Shown: piece by piece, positions 1 through 9,321 of the stretch | Layout: the number at the start of each line of letters is the position of its first letter | Position numbering within the stretch: position 1 is the first letter of the stretch | The notes under the pieces: model-generated | What the model was told of the DNA's origin: nothing | Database searches by the model: none | What the model saw: the letters and a program-made list of their open reading frames with translations, nothing else | Translations under genes and position numbers: made by a program | Source of the DNA: an uncultured Caryophanales bacterium | GTDB lineage: Bacteria; Bacillota_I; Bacilli_A; RFN20; CAG-826 | DNA: 19,060 nt | NCBI GenBank assembly: GCA_946410525.1 | Contig: CAMKAQ010000001.1 | Location: 1-19,060, forward strand | Reading direction: 5' to 3'

Positions 1-87
1 GATTCCTGTCTTTAGGTCTTTTTTTTGAAGTGTGTCCGTTTTGGGGTTCGCTTCAATTTGCTGGGTCTTTTTTGTTTTTTGTGAATA

Positions 88-1338
88 TTATTGTACCTTG
101 AGCTGATCGATCGCGAATGTCAGTCCCATATATGGGTTGCTATTGCCATTCACTGCATCGTGTATGTAGTAATATGGCGCACTAGCGACATCGACATCGG
201 AAACATACTGGATGTTGATGTTGCTTGTTCCGGTTTTAGGAATGTCATTGAATGTGATCGTGTGCGCGTTCCTATTGAAGCTATAGGCGGCTGTTTGAAC
301 TCCCTCAACGCTGACGGAGGTGATTCTGTCAGGGTATGGAGCTAAACCATTGGTGAAAGTGAATGTTTGGTTATTTCCGTTTCCGCTGAATGTGCAACTG
401 AATTTGGCAGATGAATAATACACAGCAATGTTGTTTGTGCCAGAGGCCGGTGCGCTAGCGAAGGTTATCTGGTTACCGGTGAGCGTGTAGGCGTCAGTGC
501 CGACACCGCCAACAAGAACACCATCGATAGCGGTTGGGCTATGATCCAAAGTGAATGAGGTGGTGGAACCATCGCCACTAAGGAACTTGGTGTATTTGGT
601 TGGTTTGAGATATGTCGCGCTGTTATTGCTGAATGTGAAGGTGAAGAGGATAGCGGTAGTGGAAGAGGCCGCTAAATTACCATCAAATACAGTGTAGCTA
701 GCCGCTGATGGGTCATACGTGAATTTGTCAACGAGATCTGTTGTTCCGTCAGAGATCTGTTTTCCATCAAGGAACTTATTCGCGTTTGTGGCGTTGGTCG
801 CATCATTATTCGACAGCACGAAAGAGTCTGAGTAGATATCGATCGCGTCAGCAAGGGCTAAAGAACGCGTTGTGCCATCGCTCTTGAAGACATGCTTATC
901 GCTAGACGTTCCTGGAGTGAGGCCAGAGGCGTCAAATTTGACCGTCACGTGAGTCGCTTCAGCTGCACTGTTCTCAACCTCGATCGCGTAAGTCATCGCA
1001 AAGAGAGGGTTCGAATATACGCCGATAAAGTCATCGTTTGTTTCTAGAAAGGAAGTGGTATATGAGGAGTTGGCGCATTCGCCTTCTCCATAACGGTATC
1101 CCTTGTTAACCTTGGCGCTATTACTAGCGGTCGAAACATCTCCAACGAAGTATTTGATGGAGGCAAGCTCAAGGTTATCGACAACACCCATAACGGCTAT
1201 GTTGCTGATGCCTACATCCGCAGTCTTGGAGATCTCGAACCAAGCGAAGCCGGAGACAATAGCGCTTCCGCCGGACAAAGCTAAAAGACCGCTTAAAGCG
1301 ATTATGAGCGATTTCCTTGTCTTAAGCTTCTTGTTCAT
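88..1338 (-). CDS. Secreted surface protein with TasA/camelysin-like N-terminus and two tail-fibre-like repeats
   Basis: The 416-residue product begins with a basic stretch and a hydrophobic segment (residues 10-33) ending in FAWF, the pattern of SipW-processed TasA/camelysin-type secreted subunits. It is followed by the motif VDNLEL (residues 53-58), which also occurs in the first protein of this operon. The middle is Thr/Ser/Asn-rich and likely all beta. Residues 252-309 and 316-379 are two copies of a repeat shared with two other operon proteins. The C-terminus ends in a short hydrophobic strand, with no LPXTG sorting motif. It is the fourth gene of the operon, one base after the BspA-like gene. 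AGGAG lies 9 bases before the ATG and overlaps the end of the upstream gene. A structural role as a matrix or fibre subunit is inferred; no enzyme motif is visible. No terminator is visible in the 87 bases after the stop, so the operon may continue. Confidence 0.75.
   Translation of the reverse strand: MNKKLKTRKSLIIALSGLLALSGGSAIVSGFAWFEISKTADVGISNIAVMGVVDNLELASIKYFVGDVSTASNSAKVNKGYRYGEGECANSSYTTSFLETNDDFIGVYSNPLFAMTYAIEVENSAAEATHVTVKFDASGLTPGTSSDKHVFKSDGTTRSLALADAIDIYSDSFVLSNNDATNATNANKFLDGKQISDGTTDLVDKFTYDPSAASYTVFDGNLAASSTTAILFTFTFSNNSATYLKPTKYTKFLSGDGSTTSFTLDHSPTAIDGVLVGGVGTDAYTLTGNQITFASAPASGTNNIAVYYSSAKFSCTFSGNGNNQTFTFTNGLAPYPDRITSVSVEGVQTAAYSFNRNAHTITFNDIPKTGTSNINIQYVSDVDVASAPYYYIHDAVNGNSNPYMGLTFAIDQLKVQ
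202..393 (-). repeat. Shared ~58-aa beta repeat, copy 5 (in the 416-aa protein)
   Basis: Encodes residues 316-379. It has the same order of elements as the other copies: F-S-G-N-G opening, a central VEGV turn, an ITF strand, a P-x-x-G turn and a closing hydrophobic strand ending in QYVS. Confidence 0.7.
412..585 (-). repeat. Shared ~58-aa beta repeat, copy 4 (in the 416-aa protein)
   Basis: Encodes residues 252-309. It opens with SGDGSTTSFTL, then shows a G-V turn, a GNQITF strand, an APASG turn and a closing AVYYS strand. It is one of the two copies closest to the phage tail-fibre-like consensus. Confidence 0.75.
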
Positions 1339-1339
1339 T

Positions 1340-4300
1340 TTAATCTCCTGATGGCCTATGAGCGGTTGGCTTTCCTATTACTTTTGTGCCGCCCTCATAA
1401 TGCCAGTACTCGATACTAGTATCAGTATCGGTGTCTTCTACGTATTCTGCGTAATAGTAGTGGTGACTGGAAGTTGGTTGCATTGTCTTTGGCATCTTTG
1501 TTTTCGCGTCGGCGTACGTATCACAGATGTAGAAAGTGATATTGTCGCAAGCTTTGAACGCGTCGCTGGATACTGTTGATCCGGAAGGAAGAATAACATC
1601 AGTCAGCCCATCGCAATCGTTGAAAGCAGCTGATTCAATAGTCAAAGTGCCACCTGTCTTTGTACGCGAACCGGCAGCGCTTATTAAATCCAGGCTAGTT
1701 ATTTTTTTGCAACCGCTGAAAGCCGATTCACCAATTGTAAGGTTTGCGGTTGATGCGCTGAAGTTTGCCGTGGTGAACGCAGCGTTTGTGCAACCGCTAA
1801 ACGCATTCTTTTTTACGTTTGTAATAGTCGCTGGGAAACTGCTGAAGCTAGGCAATGACGTACATCCTTGGAAGCAACTTTCTCCAATTATAGTAAGATT
1901 GGTAGGCAATTCGTTGTTTGGGGATAAATTCTGTACATCGCCATTGGCATCAACGGTATCGTACCAGGTTTTGAATGTGGCAAGTCCGGTGTTTTTCTTA
2001 AAAGCTGCCGAATTCATTTGTGTTGTGTCTCTGTGAATATAAACTGTTGTTAAACCGCTATATCCTTCTGCGAAAACCTTTCCACCGTTTAATTGGGCCA
2101 ATTTTTTTGGGAGTGAGATTTTAGTGAAAGTGTTTGTAAATGTGCCGTTACTCTTATACGGGCAGAACGCTTCATCGCCAATGGAAGTCAGTTTGGTTGC
2201 TGCGAGGTTTAGATAACCTGCTTCTTCGCCGTTTGGCTTAGCGTTTGTTCTAATGGTGTTAAAGGCCCTGTTGTAGTAAAAAGCTTTCGCGCCGATTGTT
2301 TTAAGAGTGTTAGGAAGGTAATAGTTGTTTGCTGATTTGCAGTTATAGAACGCTCGACCGCCTATGTCTTCTAGTTCGGTTTCAAAACCGATTCCCAAAA
2401 AAGATTCGCAGTTAAAGAATGCAAAAGCACCGATTTTCTTAAGCTTTGACTTAGTCACGCCATCTGGCAATGAGATGCTCTCAAGTGAAGACGACCTTCT
2501 GGTTGTGTAAATTCCTTTGCAGATGGAGTCAGGTCTGCTTTCGTTTTGTTCTTGAAAAACCCCTCTGCTGTCTACGTAGTTACGAACTTCGCCTTTGTGT
2601 ATACAATCAAAACAGCCTGCTTCTATCTCCGTTAGTTTTTCGGGGATTGTCACGCTTTCGACTTCATTGGCTCCTCTAAACGACAAAGAACCTAATTTTG
2701 TTATTGTTGAGGCTATTTCTAGATCATCGTTTGTCGTATCGCCTAAAGCGCTCATCACGATAGTTTTGCCTGAGTCTTTAAGTAAGTATTTGTGGCTGCT
2801 GTCGCTTGAATAAGTTCCCCCGGCAGCAACACTGATATATTCAAGAGCGAGGCAGCTGGCAAACGGATTGCAAATGTTTGCCTGGTTTCCCAAATTAGTA
2901 ATGGTATTAGGCAATCTAACTGCAGTTATTCCAGTGAAAGAGAAAGCGTATTGCTGAATCTTTTCAATTTCGCTTGGAAATTGTCCTTCAGTGTTGTTCC
3001 CTGCGGTCTTGATGCTTGTAAGGCCTGCACACATGTAGAAAGCGTTTCCACCAATTCTCTTTATGGTGTCTGGGAGAACTACGCTTTCGAGGTTGTAGTA
3101 GTTGCTGTTGTGATCGGCGTAGTATTCCCCGTTAAGGTCTTGGTTCGGGTTCGTGGTGTGATTATCACTTTGAGGGGAAACATACCTTCGCGGTTTTGAG
3201 CTACCGTTATCGGCGACCCAAGAATGCGTTTGAGGGCAAATGTTTCTGAAGAAGGCACAGTTGCCGATTTCCGTGACATCAAACGATTGGCCACCAAATG
3301 ATACGGAGGCAGGGATAGTGACATTTTTGCTCTGCGACCAATATGGGTTGTAGTGGAACTTTGTCAAAATCAGTTTGTCTGAACCAGCTTCTTTTTGGAT
3401 GTAATCAAATTTCGCACGACCAGTAGCGGAATCATAAACCGTGAAACCATAACGTTTGCTGCTGTCCAATTCGCTGATTACGTTACCCGACCCATCTTTA
3501 TATGTTGTGTTCCATGTTGTATGCCCTTCACCATCAGGGGTGGAAGTTACGGTTGCGTGTGCAAAAGTGACTCCGTAATATCCGCCTTGTTTAACTTGGT
3601 AGAAATAACTTCCGGAGTCAAACGTCGAATCGATATACGAAGTTCCATAGGAGTTATCTACTCCATAGAATCCGGCATATTTTGTAGATTCATCGTTGCT
3701 AAATTTCATCGTATTGCTTTCGATCTTGATTATCGTTCCGTCAGAAGTTGCTGCGCTTCCACGGTCAAGATAGGTTGGCTGAATATCTGAGTCGCCCGAA
3801 TATTTACTCCACTGATAGAAATATGGGTTGTCGCTAGGCAAGCCGTCCGAATAGACCATCGTTTGGTATCTTCCTTCCAACGTATGCCACCCAACATAGT
3901 GTCCTTGTTTAATCTTGTGTATAAACAAGGAAGACATAGGGACATATGGTTTTATCGTGGCATCGCTAGTGTTGTTTAAAACAGTACCATCTGAATTCAC
4001 GTTTCCGCTTAAGTCGTTAACGTTTGTTTTACCCTCTGTGTCGTTTTCAGGAACGGCCATTGAGAAAGTGCGGCCCCTATCTATTCTGTTTTCGGCGCCA
4101 TTTCCTTTTTTGCCGTCGCCCATAACCCTAAGGCCTTCTCCTAAATCTGCTTCGACAAGCCAGAAGCAGTTAGCAAAAACGAAGCCGTCAATGACGAGTT
4201 CATCCGAGGCTATTCTTATCGAACCCATCCATTGATTGCCAAAGAAAGCAAATTTACATATTTCCGTATAGGTATCTTCGCCTGAGGTTGGCCTGTAGCA

Positions 4301-6016
4301 GTTGCTTCCGACTGTGTCGTCTACATAAGCGTTTGGGATTTTTGGGTGCATACTGAGGATTAGAGGATTTCGAACTTCAGCAAAACTTCCGTTTGTATAG
4401 TACGTATCCTTATAGTCGTCTCCCGCTTTGTAGAAAGCGTATTCTCCAATGCGTTTCAAACTTGATGTGTTAGTCTTGCTCCCTGCGAATACGATATTCA
4501 TCATTTTGTACATGTATGGGAAAGCATAATCGCCAATCTTTTCGACGGAAGAAGGTATCGTTAAGGAAGTCAGTTTATTGGATTGTTCCTCTTCGCCTAT
4601 ATTGCCTTCGGAGCCATTCCATGGAGCAAATGCAAAATTGCCAATGGTTTTGATCCCTTCGTCTAAAACAATTTCCTCTAGGTTTGTGCAGCCTGCGAAA
4701 GCGGCCACGCCAATGGTTTTAACTGTCCCAGGGATGACGAGTTTGGTCATGTCTTTATTGTTTTTAAATAGCTCGTCGTTGATGGCTGTTACTATTAAGC
4801 CGGCCCCTCTTGTTTCGGGTATCGTTCTTATCTTATGGTACTTATATACATCTGCTGGTTTGGTGCTATCCACGTAGCTGCCGTCATAAGTCCAAAGGGT
4901 GCAGGATACTCCATCAGGATTCGCCTTATAGATATAAGGCTGATCGTAGTCGACGTCTCCTCCTCCGGCCCTGCCAGTAAAATCAAGGAAAGTGTCTTCT
5001 GTGCCCAAACTATCATAAGTTCCGTTATTGAAGAGATAATTCCAATCGCCGTCGCCCGTTTCGTGAAGATTTTCCAATAATTCCCCATAAGAAAGTGCAC
5101 TATAGCCTTTGGCATTGACGCAGCCTTCAAAAGCGTGAGCGCCTATTTTGGTGACTTTTGAGGAAAGATAGATGACCGTGACTTTGGAACATCCTGCGAA
5201 AGCGTAGTCTCCGACCTCAAGGGATTCTCCGGTAACATCCGTCGCTGGGAGGAAAATAGAAGTAAGAGAAGTGCAATTCTGATAAGCGCCATCGCCGATG
5301 TTTGTTAAGGTTCTTGGCAAAATCATGCCCTCATAATTGATACAATCGGCAAAACAGTTGTTTCCGACCGATGAGAACGCGGCATAAGTTCCTGACTGAC
5401 TTATCCCTTCTCCTTCGAGCGCGATGAAATTCGTGTTTGTTAATTCTTTGCAATGGAAGAAAGTGGATGGGGAGAGCTCTTTCAATTTTTTGCTGAACTC
5501 AACAGTCGACAAACTTGTGTAAGCGAAAGCCTGCGAGCCGACGAGCTCAAAATCTTTCATGCTCGAAATAGAGGTGAGGTCTATACAGCCAACAACCGAT
5601 CCGCTTTCGTTTTTGATTGGCCTTTGGGCATTGAAACCATCTTTGTCGATGGCGACGACTTTACTGTATTTGCTACCGTCATAATAGTATTCGGGGAGAA
5701 GAATGTCGGTATCGGTGCAGGTTCCGCGGGATACTGCTGCTTTATAAGGTTTATCGGTCGTTCCGTCGGCACCTTCTGGTTTAGTGATGCTGTATTCTAA
5801 CCCCGTTGAATAAGCAGGGTATTCCACTAAGCCGACCGTCGTATCGTTTGGATAGGCATTATCAACGGTTTGAAGGGTGAAACCATCGAGAAGTCTGTCG
5901 GTCTCGCAAATGAACTCTTGTCCTTTTTCGAGAATTGAAAAAGTGGTGACAAGACCAATTGTCACAGCTAAAGCAGCGAATATGGTGATTGTTTTAAAGA
6001 CATTTCTTTTTTCCAT
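1340..6016 (-). CDS. Giant BspA-like leucine-rich-repeat surface protein
   Basis: The 1558-residue product has an N-terminal hydrophobic segment (residues 8-28) serving as signal or anchor. LRR_5/BspA-type repeats, recognisable by recurring IG-x-x-AF-x-x-C-x-x-L units followed by I-x-LP, occupy roughly residues 155-300, 405-630 and 895-1490. A non-LRR region rich in Tyr, Ser and Gly (about 640-890) interrupts them. The last 40 residues form a Tyr/Trp-rich tail (YYYAEY, then EYWHYEGG) of a type I recall at the ends of many gut-Firmicutes BspA-like proteins. BspA-family proteins bind host or matrix proteins or other bacteria, so adhesion is the likely role; the ligand is unknown. The ATG is 2 bases past the upstream stop, and its AGGAGG site is encoded inside the upstream gene's last codons. 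Its base composition looks AT-richer than the flanking genes. Confidence 0.9.
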   Translation of the reverse strand: MEKRNVFKTITIFAALAVTIGLVTTFSILEKGQEFICETDRLLDGFTLQTVDNAYPNDTTVGLVEYPAYSTGLEYSITKPEGADGTTDKPYKAAVSRGTCTDTDILLPEYYYDGSKYSKVVAIDKDGFNAQRPIKNESGSVVGCIDLTSISSMKDFELVGSQAFAYTSLSTVEFSKKLKELSPSTFFHCKELTNTNFIALEGEGISQSGTYAAFSSVGNNCFADCINYEGMILPRTLTNIGDGAYQNCTSLTSIFLPATDVTGESLEVGDYAFAGCSKVTVIYLSSKVTKIGAHAFEGCVNAKGYSALSYGELLENLHETGDGDWNYLFNNGTYDSLGTEDTFLDFTGRAGGGDVDYDQPYIYKANPDGVSCTLWTYDGSYVDSTKPADVYKYHKIRTIPETRGAGLIVTAINDELFKNNKDMTKLVIPGTVKTIGVAAFAGCTNLEEIVLDEGIKTIGNFAFAPWNGSEGNIGEEEQSNKLTSLTIPSSVEKIGDYAFPYMYKMMNIVFAGSKTNTSSLKRIGEYAFYKAGDDYKDTYYTNGSFAEVRNPLILSMHPKIPNAYVDDTVGSNCYRPTSGEDTYTEICKFAFFGNQWMGSIRIASDELVIDGFVFANCFWLVEADLGEGLRVMGDGKKGNGAENRIDRGRTFSMAVPENDTEGKTNVNDLSGNVNSDGTVLNNTSDATIKPYVPMSSLFIHKIKQGHYVGWHTLEGRYQTMVYSDGLPSDNPYFYQWSKYSGDSDIQPTYLDRGSAATSDGTIIKIESNTMKFSNDESTKYAGFYGVDNSYGTSYIDSTFDSGSYFYQVKQGGYYGVTFAHATVTSTPDGEGHTTWNTTYKDGSGNVISELDSSKRYGFTVYDSATGRAKFDYIQKEAGSDKLILTKFHYNPYWSQSKNVTIPASVSFGGQSFDVTEIGNCAFFRNICPQTHSWVADNGSSKPRRYVSPQSDNHTTNPNQDLNGEYYADHNSNYYNLESVVLPDTIKRIGGNAFYMCAGLTSIKTAGNNTEGQFPSEIEKIQQYAFSFTGITAVRLPNTITNLGNQANICNPFASCLALEYISVAAGGTYSSDSSHKYLLKDSGKTIVMSALGDTTNDDLEIASTITKLGSLSFRGANEVESVTIPEKLTEIEAGCFDCIHKGEVRNYVDSRGVFQEQNESRPDSICKGIYTTRRSSSLESISLPDGVTKSKLKKIGAFAFFNCESFLGIGFETELEDIGGRAFYNCKSANNYYLPNTLKTIGAKAFYYNRAFNTIRTNAKPNGEEAGYLNLAATKLTSIGDEAFCPYKSNGTFTNTFTKISLPKKLAQLNGGKVFAEGYSGLTTVYIHRDTTQMNSAAFKKNTGLATFKTWYDTVDANGDVQNLSPNNELPTNLTIIGESCFQGCTSLPSFSSFPATITNVKKNAFSGCTNAAFTTANFSASTANLTIGESAFSGCKKITSLDLISAAGSRTKTGGTLTIESAAFNDCDGLTDVILPSGSTVSSDAFKACDNITFYICDTYADAKTKMPKTMQPTSSHHYYYAEYVEDTDTDTSIEYWHYEGGTKVIGKPTAHRPSGD

Positions 6017-6018
6017 TG

Positions 6019-9000
6019 TTAGTTACCTCCTGCCGTGATGAAACTCTGACTCTTTTCTTGTCCGTTGTAATAGATCGATTGACCGATGGCGTTGTTCCAG
6101 ATGATGATCGATTTTTGATTAGATGCGCTTACGATCGATGCTGGGCTTGTATCGGTGTTGTTGTAATTTCCGACAGTCATCGTTCCAGATCCACTATTCC
6201 AATAGGCCTTAAAGTTCAAATGGTAACGTGCTTGGTTTTTCGTTGAATATGTTGAATCCCCTGGAACGGCACGGACAAAGTCAACGTTGGCAATCGCGTT
6301 TTCGCCAGAGTGGTTGGACGAGGAGTCGCCGATCTCACCTTGGTCTTGACCTTGGGCGCATACATAGTACAGCTTTGTGTTTCCTGTTGGTGAATAAATG
6401 AAGTAATCTCCTGGTTTTGGGATCTTGAAGGTGTGTGCATAGAGAATCTCGTTGTGACCAGATGGGTCAGTGCCTAGGTATTTTTCGTCGGTTGAAAGCG
6501 TGGCGCTAGGATTAATCGCGCCTGTTAGATGGTTGTAATCGAAGTAACGGAAGTTTTCCTTTCTCGTCCCCAAAAGAGGCATATAGGTGGAATAGGAAGG
6601 CTTCAATGGATTGAATTTCGAGACCGTTATTCTGTATTCCGGGTCATCTGGATCGATTGTGGTTGTTCCGTTCTTGCAAGTTTCTTTGTCGTAGATGCTG
6701 ATGATGCTGGATGTTGCTTGTTCGGAGTTGGAATCGTCTCTAGCGGTATGGTTAGTGTCGTTTCGATACTGCGTGCTCTTGCTTGAAGCGCCTGCGATGA
6801 TCGTTACGTTCGCACCATGGGTGTTCTTGATTGAGAAGTTGATTGTTCCTGATGGGCAGAAACTGTCATAGACATAACTGATGACAACCGTGGATCCGTT
6901 GGCAGGAGTTTCACTAAAGCTAATGTCATTGCTGTCAGTAGACCAGGTGAATGCGCCGTTATAAGCAACCCCGTCAACCGTTATTGACGGCGCTTTCAAA
7001 GGCTTGTTAGCCAAAACGAAATGAGAAAGGGTTCCATCTCCTGTGAAAGTCTCTTCTTTGTTAAGCGGACAAGAGGCGATGTCGACAACTACTCCGTTAT
7101 TCTTTGGCTCGGTACAGTATAAGTAAGAGTCGAAAGATGTGATATTGATTGGCTTCTCGTTCTTGCTTTGACTGGCTTTTTGAATTTTGACGCCGAAGTC
7201 GTTGCTGTCGCTTGGAACCGATGTGCCACCAGAGTTTATTAATTTGTAGCTGAAATATTCTCTTATGAAGTCGTTAGTTGTTGCGGCGTTTGCAAAATAG
7301 TTCTTATCATCCATGTCTTGATTGTTTGCAAGACTGGTTCTGAAGACGTAGTTTGTTGTTTTCTCAAGTTCCTTGTTCCATGTGTGAGCAGTGACAAACG
7401 ATGGAAGAGTTGATGGTGTGTATATGCGTGTTCCGTTGGTCTCTCCGGTTTTCCAGTTGTTAAACCAACTTGTATTATTGCTTGCTACTTCAGCTGTGCT
7501 GTCATATTCAGCGGTTGTATAGAAGACCTCGTTGAACTCTCTTCCGCGCTTGATTTGGAATTCTTGAGTTTCCCTCATTTGGAATCCAAGGATGTTAGGA
7601 CTGTTGTCGGTTTTGCCGGTCGCCATCTTGAAGACGCCTAAACCACGGCTGACTGTAACCTTCCCAGATTCATCGCGGGTATCTTGAATAAGGTTCCTGC
7701 CTGCGAAATCAAGGTTGTAGTTATAACTGATAGAGTTAGCCGATGTTGAGCTATAGTAGCTGCTTGGGTAATAGTCGGTGAAGTAATGTCTGACGGTTTG
7801 TCCGCTGCTATTGAGAACTGTGTTGTATCTTAGGTAATCGGCGTAAATGTCGCTTGTTCCTGAAGCGGGGATGAAATCTGTGTAGTTTTTCTGGAATTCA
7901 TCAACGCGGTTCTCGCCATCGATGCCATTATGGGTCGAGGTTACTTGGTAGTAAGTGTTTGCTGTGCCGTATGGCGACATGACGTTATCATAGATGCCGC
8001 TGAAATTAACGACGCCGGTTTCGTTGTTGTTTTGATATGCGCTGCCTGGTGTGCCTTCTTTGTCTAAAGAAGCGCCAACCTCACCGATAAGGCCCATCTC
8101 GCTTTCTTGTTCTAAGGCTTGTCTGCTGGCAGTGGACCCATTATTCATCCTTAAGGAACTGCCGCTGACATAAATCTCTTGGGCTTTGCCGTCGCAGTGT
8201 CCGAAAACGAAACCGATGTTGGCGCCATGTTTGTAATTGGCAACGCTCATGGAATCATTTGTTGTGTCGTCGCTATTAAAGACGTCTTTCTTGATGTTGA
8301 AAGAGTAATTGTCGGATCCACCGTATTTGATGTTGACGGTGAATGTGCCAAGGACATGAGAGTAAAGGTGGCCGCCGGTGGAGTAATTGCTGCAGACGCT
8401 AAGTCTGGAATAGACATTTCCTGAAGCGCCTCCAGTGAGCCCGGCATCTAATGCGACTTTAGCCAAATCGAAAGTGAATTTGCCCGCTACGTTCTTGTCT
8501 TCGGCCATATAAACCGAGCTACAACGGAACTTAGGGTTATATGCTGATGGTATTCCCGAACACGACAGGGTGACAGAGGATGTTTCTGCGGTGATCGGTT
8601 TGTCGGACGTGAGCCAAGATCCATCAGCATTGACGGCGGTGGAATCGTCGAGGGTCGCGCTTAGTGTGTATGAATTGGCTGCGGGACTATAGAAAGTAGG
8701 GTTCAAAACGCTCTTATCCCAACCATCATCTTCAATCGTTAGATTTTTGAAGTATAGGTCATGGACATAAGAGCCAGGGGCTGTGTATCCAAAAACACCA
8801 ACGTCTTCAGGGAACGAGGTCACAGTCAAACCTGAAATAACGAGACCCTTGCCTCTGAATTCGCCATAGAACGGAGCGCCTTCTGAACCGATAGGATAAA
8901 TTGTGTTCGAGTAGAACGAACCAGACATATCGAGGACCTGGGTGGTTTCGTTTCCGGTGTCGCCGGTGTAAACAAGCCATTTTTCGCCGTCTTCGAGAAC

Positions 9001-9321
9001 GCCGTTGTTGTTTCCTTTTCCGTTCGCGGTCAAGTCATACCCAAGCTGGAAAACGGTGTGTGTACCGAAAGCGCCTAAGTTCTGGAGACGAGCGAGGTTA
9101 TAGAGATGACGAGGTCTCGTAATAACGAAAGGACTGGCATCTGTTCCGACTCCGGTGTGGAAGTAAGAACGAAGACCGACGTTTCCTCTGCCGTCTCCAT
9201 CATCGCTGACTTTGTTTGTTAGAAGGAAGAACGTGAAAACACTATAGACAGCGGCGATACCGCTGGCCATAGTGCCAATCATGGCACTGAGAAGGAGTTT
9301 TCCACGTCTATTGAGCTTCAT
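6019..9321 (-). CDS. Large GLUG-like secreted or membrane-anchored surface protein
   Basis: The 1100-residue product has a basic N-terminus and one hydrophobic segment (about residues 9-35). Residues 62-200 carry the pattern seen in GLUG-motif adhesin-like proteins: PFVITRPRHLYNLARLQ, then a YPIGSEGAPFYGEF stretch, then GKGLVISGLTV, then a VGVFGY-like turn. Further GLUG-like fragments occur near residues 370-445 (IGFVFGHCDGKA, MGLIGEVGA, VVNFSGIYDN). Residues 758-818 hold one copy of the repeat shared with two neighbours. The C-terminal region (about 960-1000) is a beta-rich GDYFIYSPTG module. No catalytic motif or sortase signal is visible. Its ATG overlaps the upstream stop (TAATG), indicating translational coupling. 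A surface-display or adhesion role is inferred from the motif and context. Confidence 0.8.
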   Translation of the reverse strand: MKLNRRGKLLLSAMIGTMASGIAAVYSVFTFFLLTNKVSDDGDGRGNVGLRSYFHTGVGTDASPFVITRPRHLYNLARLQNLGAFGTHTVFQLGYDLTANGKGNNNGVLEDGEKWLVYTGDTGNETTQVLDMSGSFYSNTIYPIGSEGAPFYGEFRGKGLVISGLTVTSFPEDVGVFGYTAPGSYVHDLYFKNLTIEDDGWDKSVLNPTFYSPAANSYTLSATLDDSTAVNADGSWLTSDKPITAETSSVTLSCSGIPSAYNPKFRCSSVYMAEDKNVAGKFTFDLAKVALDAGLTGGASGNVYSRLSVCSNYSTGGHLYSHVLGTFTVNIKYGGSDNYSFNIKKDVFNSDDTTNDSMSVANYKHGANIGFVFGHCDGKAQEIYVSGSSLRMNNGSTASRQALEQESEMGLIGEVGASLDKEGTPGSAYQNNNETGVVNFSGIYDNVMSPYGTANTYYQVTSTHNGIDGENRVDEFQKNYTDFIPASGTSDIYADYLRYNTVLNSSGQTVRHYFTDYYPSSYYSSTSANSISYNYNLDFAGRNLIQDTRDESGKVTVSRGLGVFKMATGKTDNSPNILGFQMRETQEFQIKRGREFNEVFYTTAEYDSTAEVASNNTSWFNNWKTGETNGTRIYTPSTLPSFVTAHTWNKELEKTTNYVFRTSLANNQDMDDKNYFANAATTNDFIREYFSYKLINSGGTSVPSDSNDFGVKIQKASQSKNEKPINITSFDSYLYCTEPKNNGVVVDIASCPLNKEETFTGDGTLSHFVLANKPLKAPSITVDGVAYNGAFTWSTDSNDISFSETPANGSTVVISYVYDSFCPSGTINFSIKNTHGANVTIIAGASSKSTQYRNDTNHTARDDSNSEQATSSIISIYDKETCKNGTTTIDPDDPEYRITVSKFNPLKPSYSTYMPLLGTRKENFRYFDYNHLTGAINPSATLSTDEKYLGTDPSGHNEILYAHTFKIPKPGDYFIYSPTGNTKLYYVCAQGQDQGEIGDSSSNHSGENAIANVDFVRAVPGDSTYSTKNQARYHLNFKAYWNSGSGTMTVGNYNNTDTSPASIVSASNQKSIIIWNNAIGQSIYYNGQEKSQSFITAGGN
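6868..7050 (-). repeat. Shared ~58-aa beta repeat, copy 3 (in the 1100-aa protein)
   Basis: Encodes residues 758-818: a TGDGTLSHFVL opening, a TVDGV turn, a DISF strand, a TPANGS turn and a closing VVISYVY strand. Confidence 0.75.

Noticed and set aside
18..55. TTGAAG/CTTCAA inverted repeat with a run of eight T near the window start, as a terminator of the surface operon.
   Set aside because: For minus-strand transcripts the run after the stem is A, not U, and the loop is 20 bases; it does not fit a terminator for that operon.
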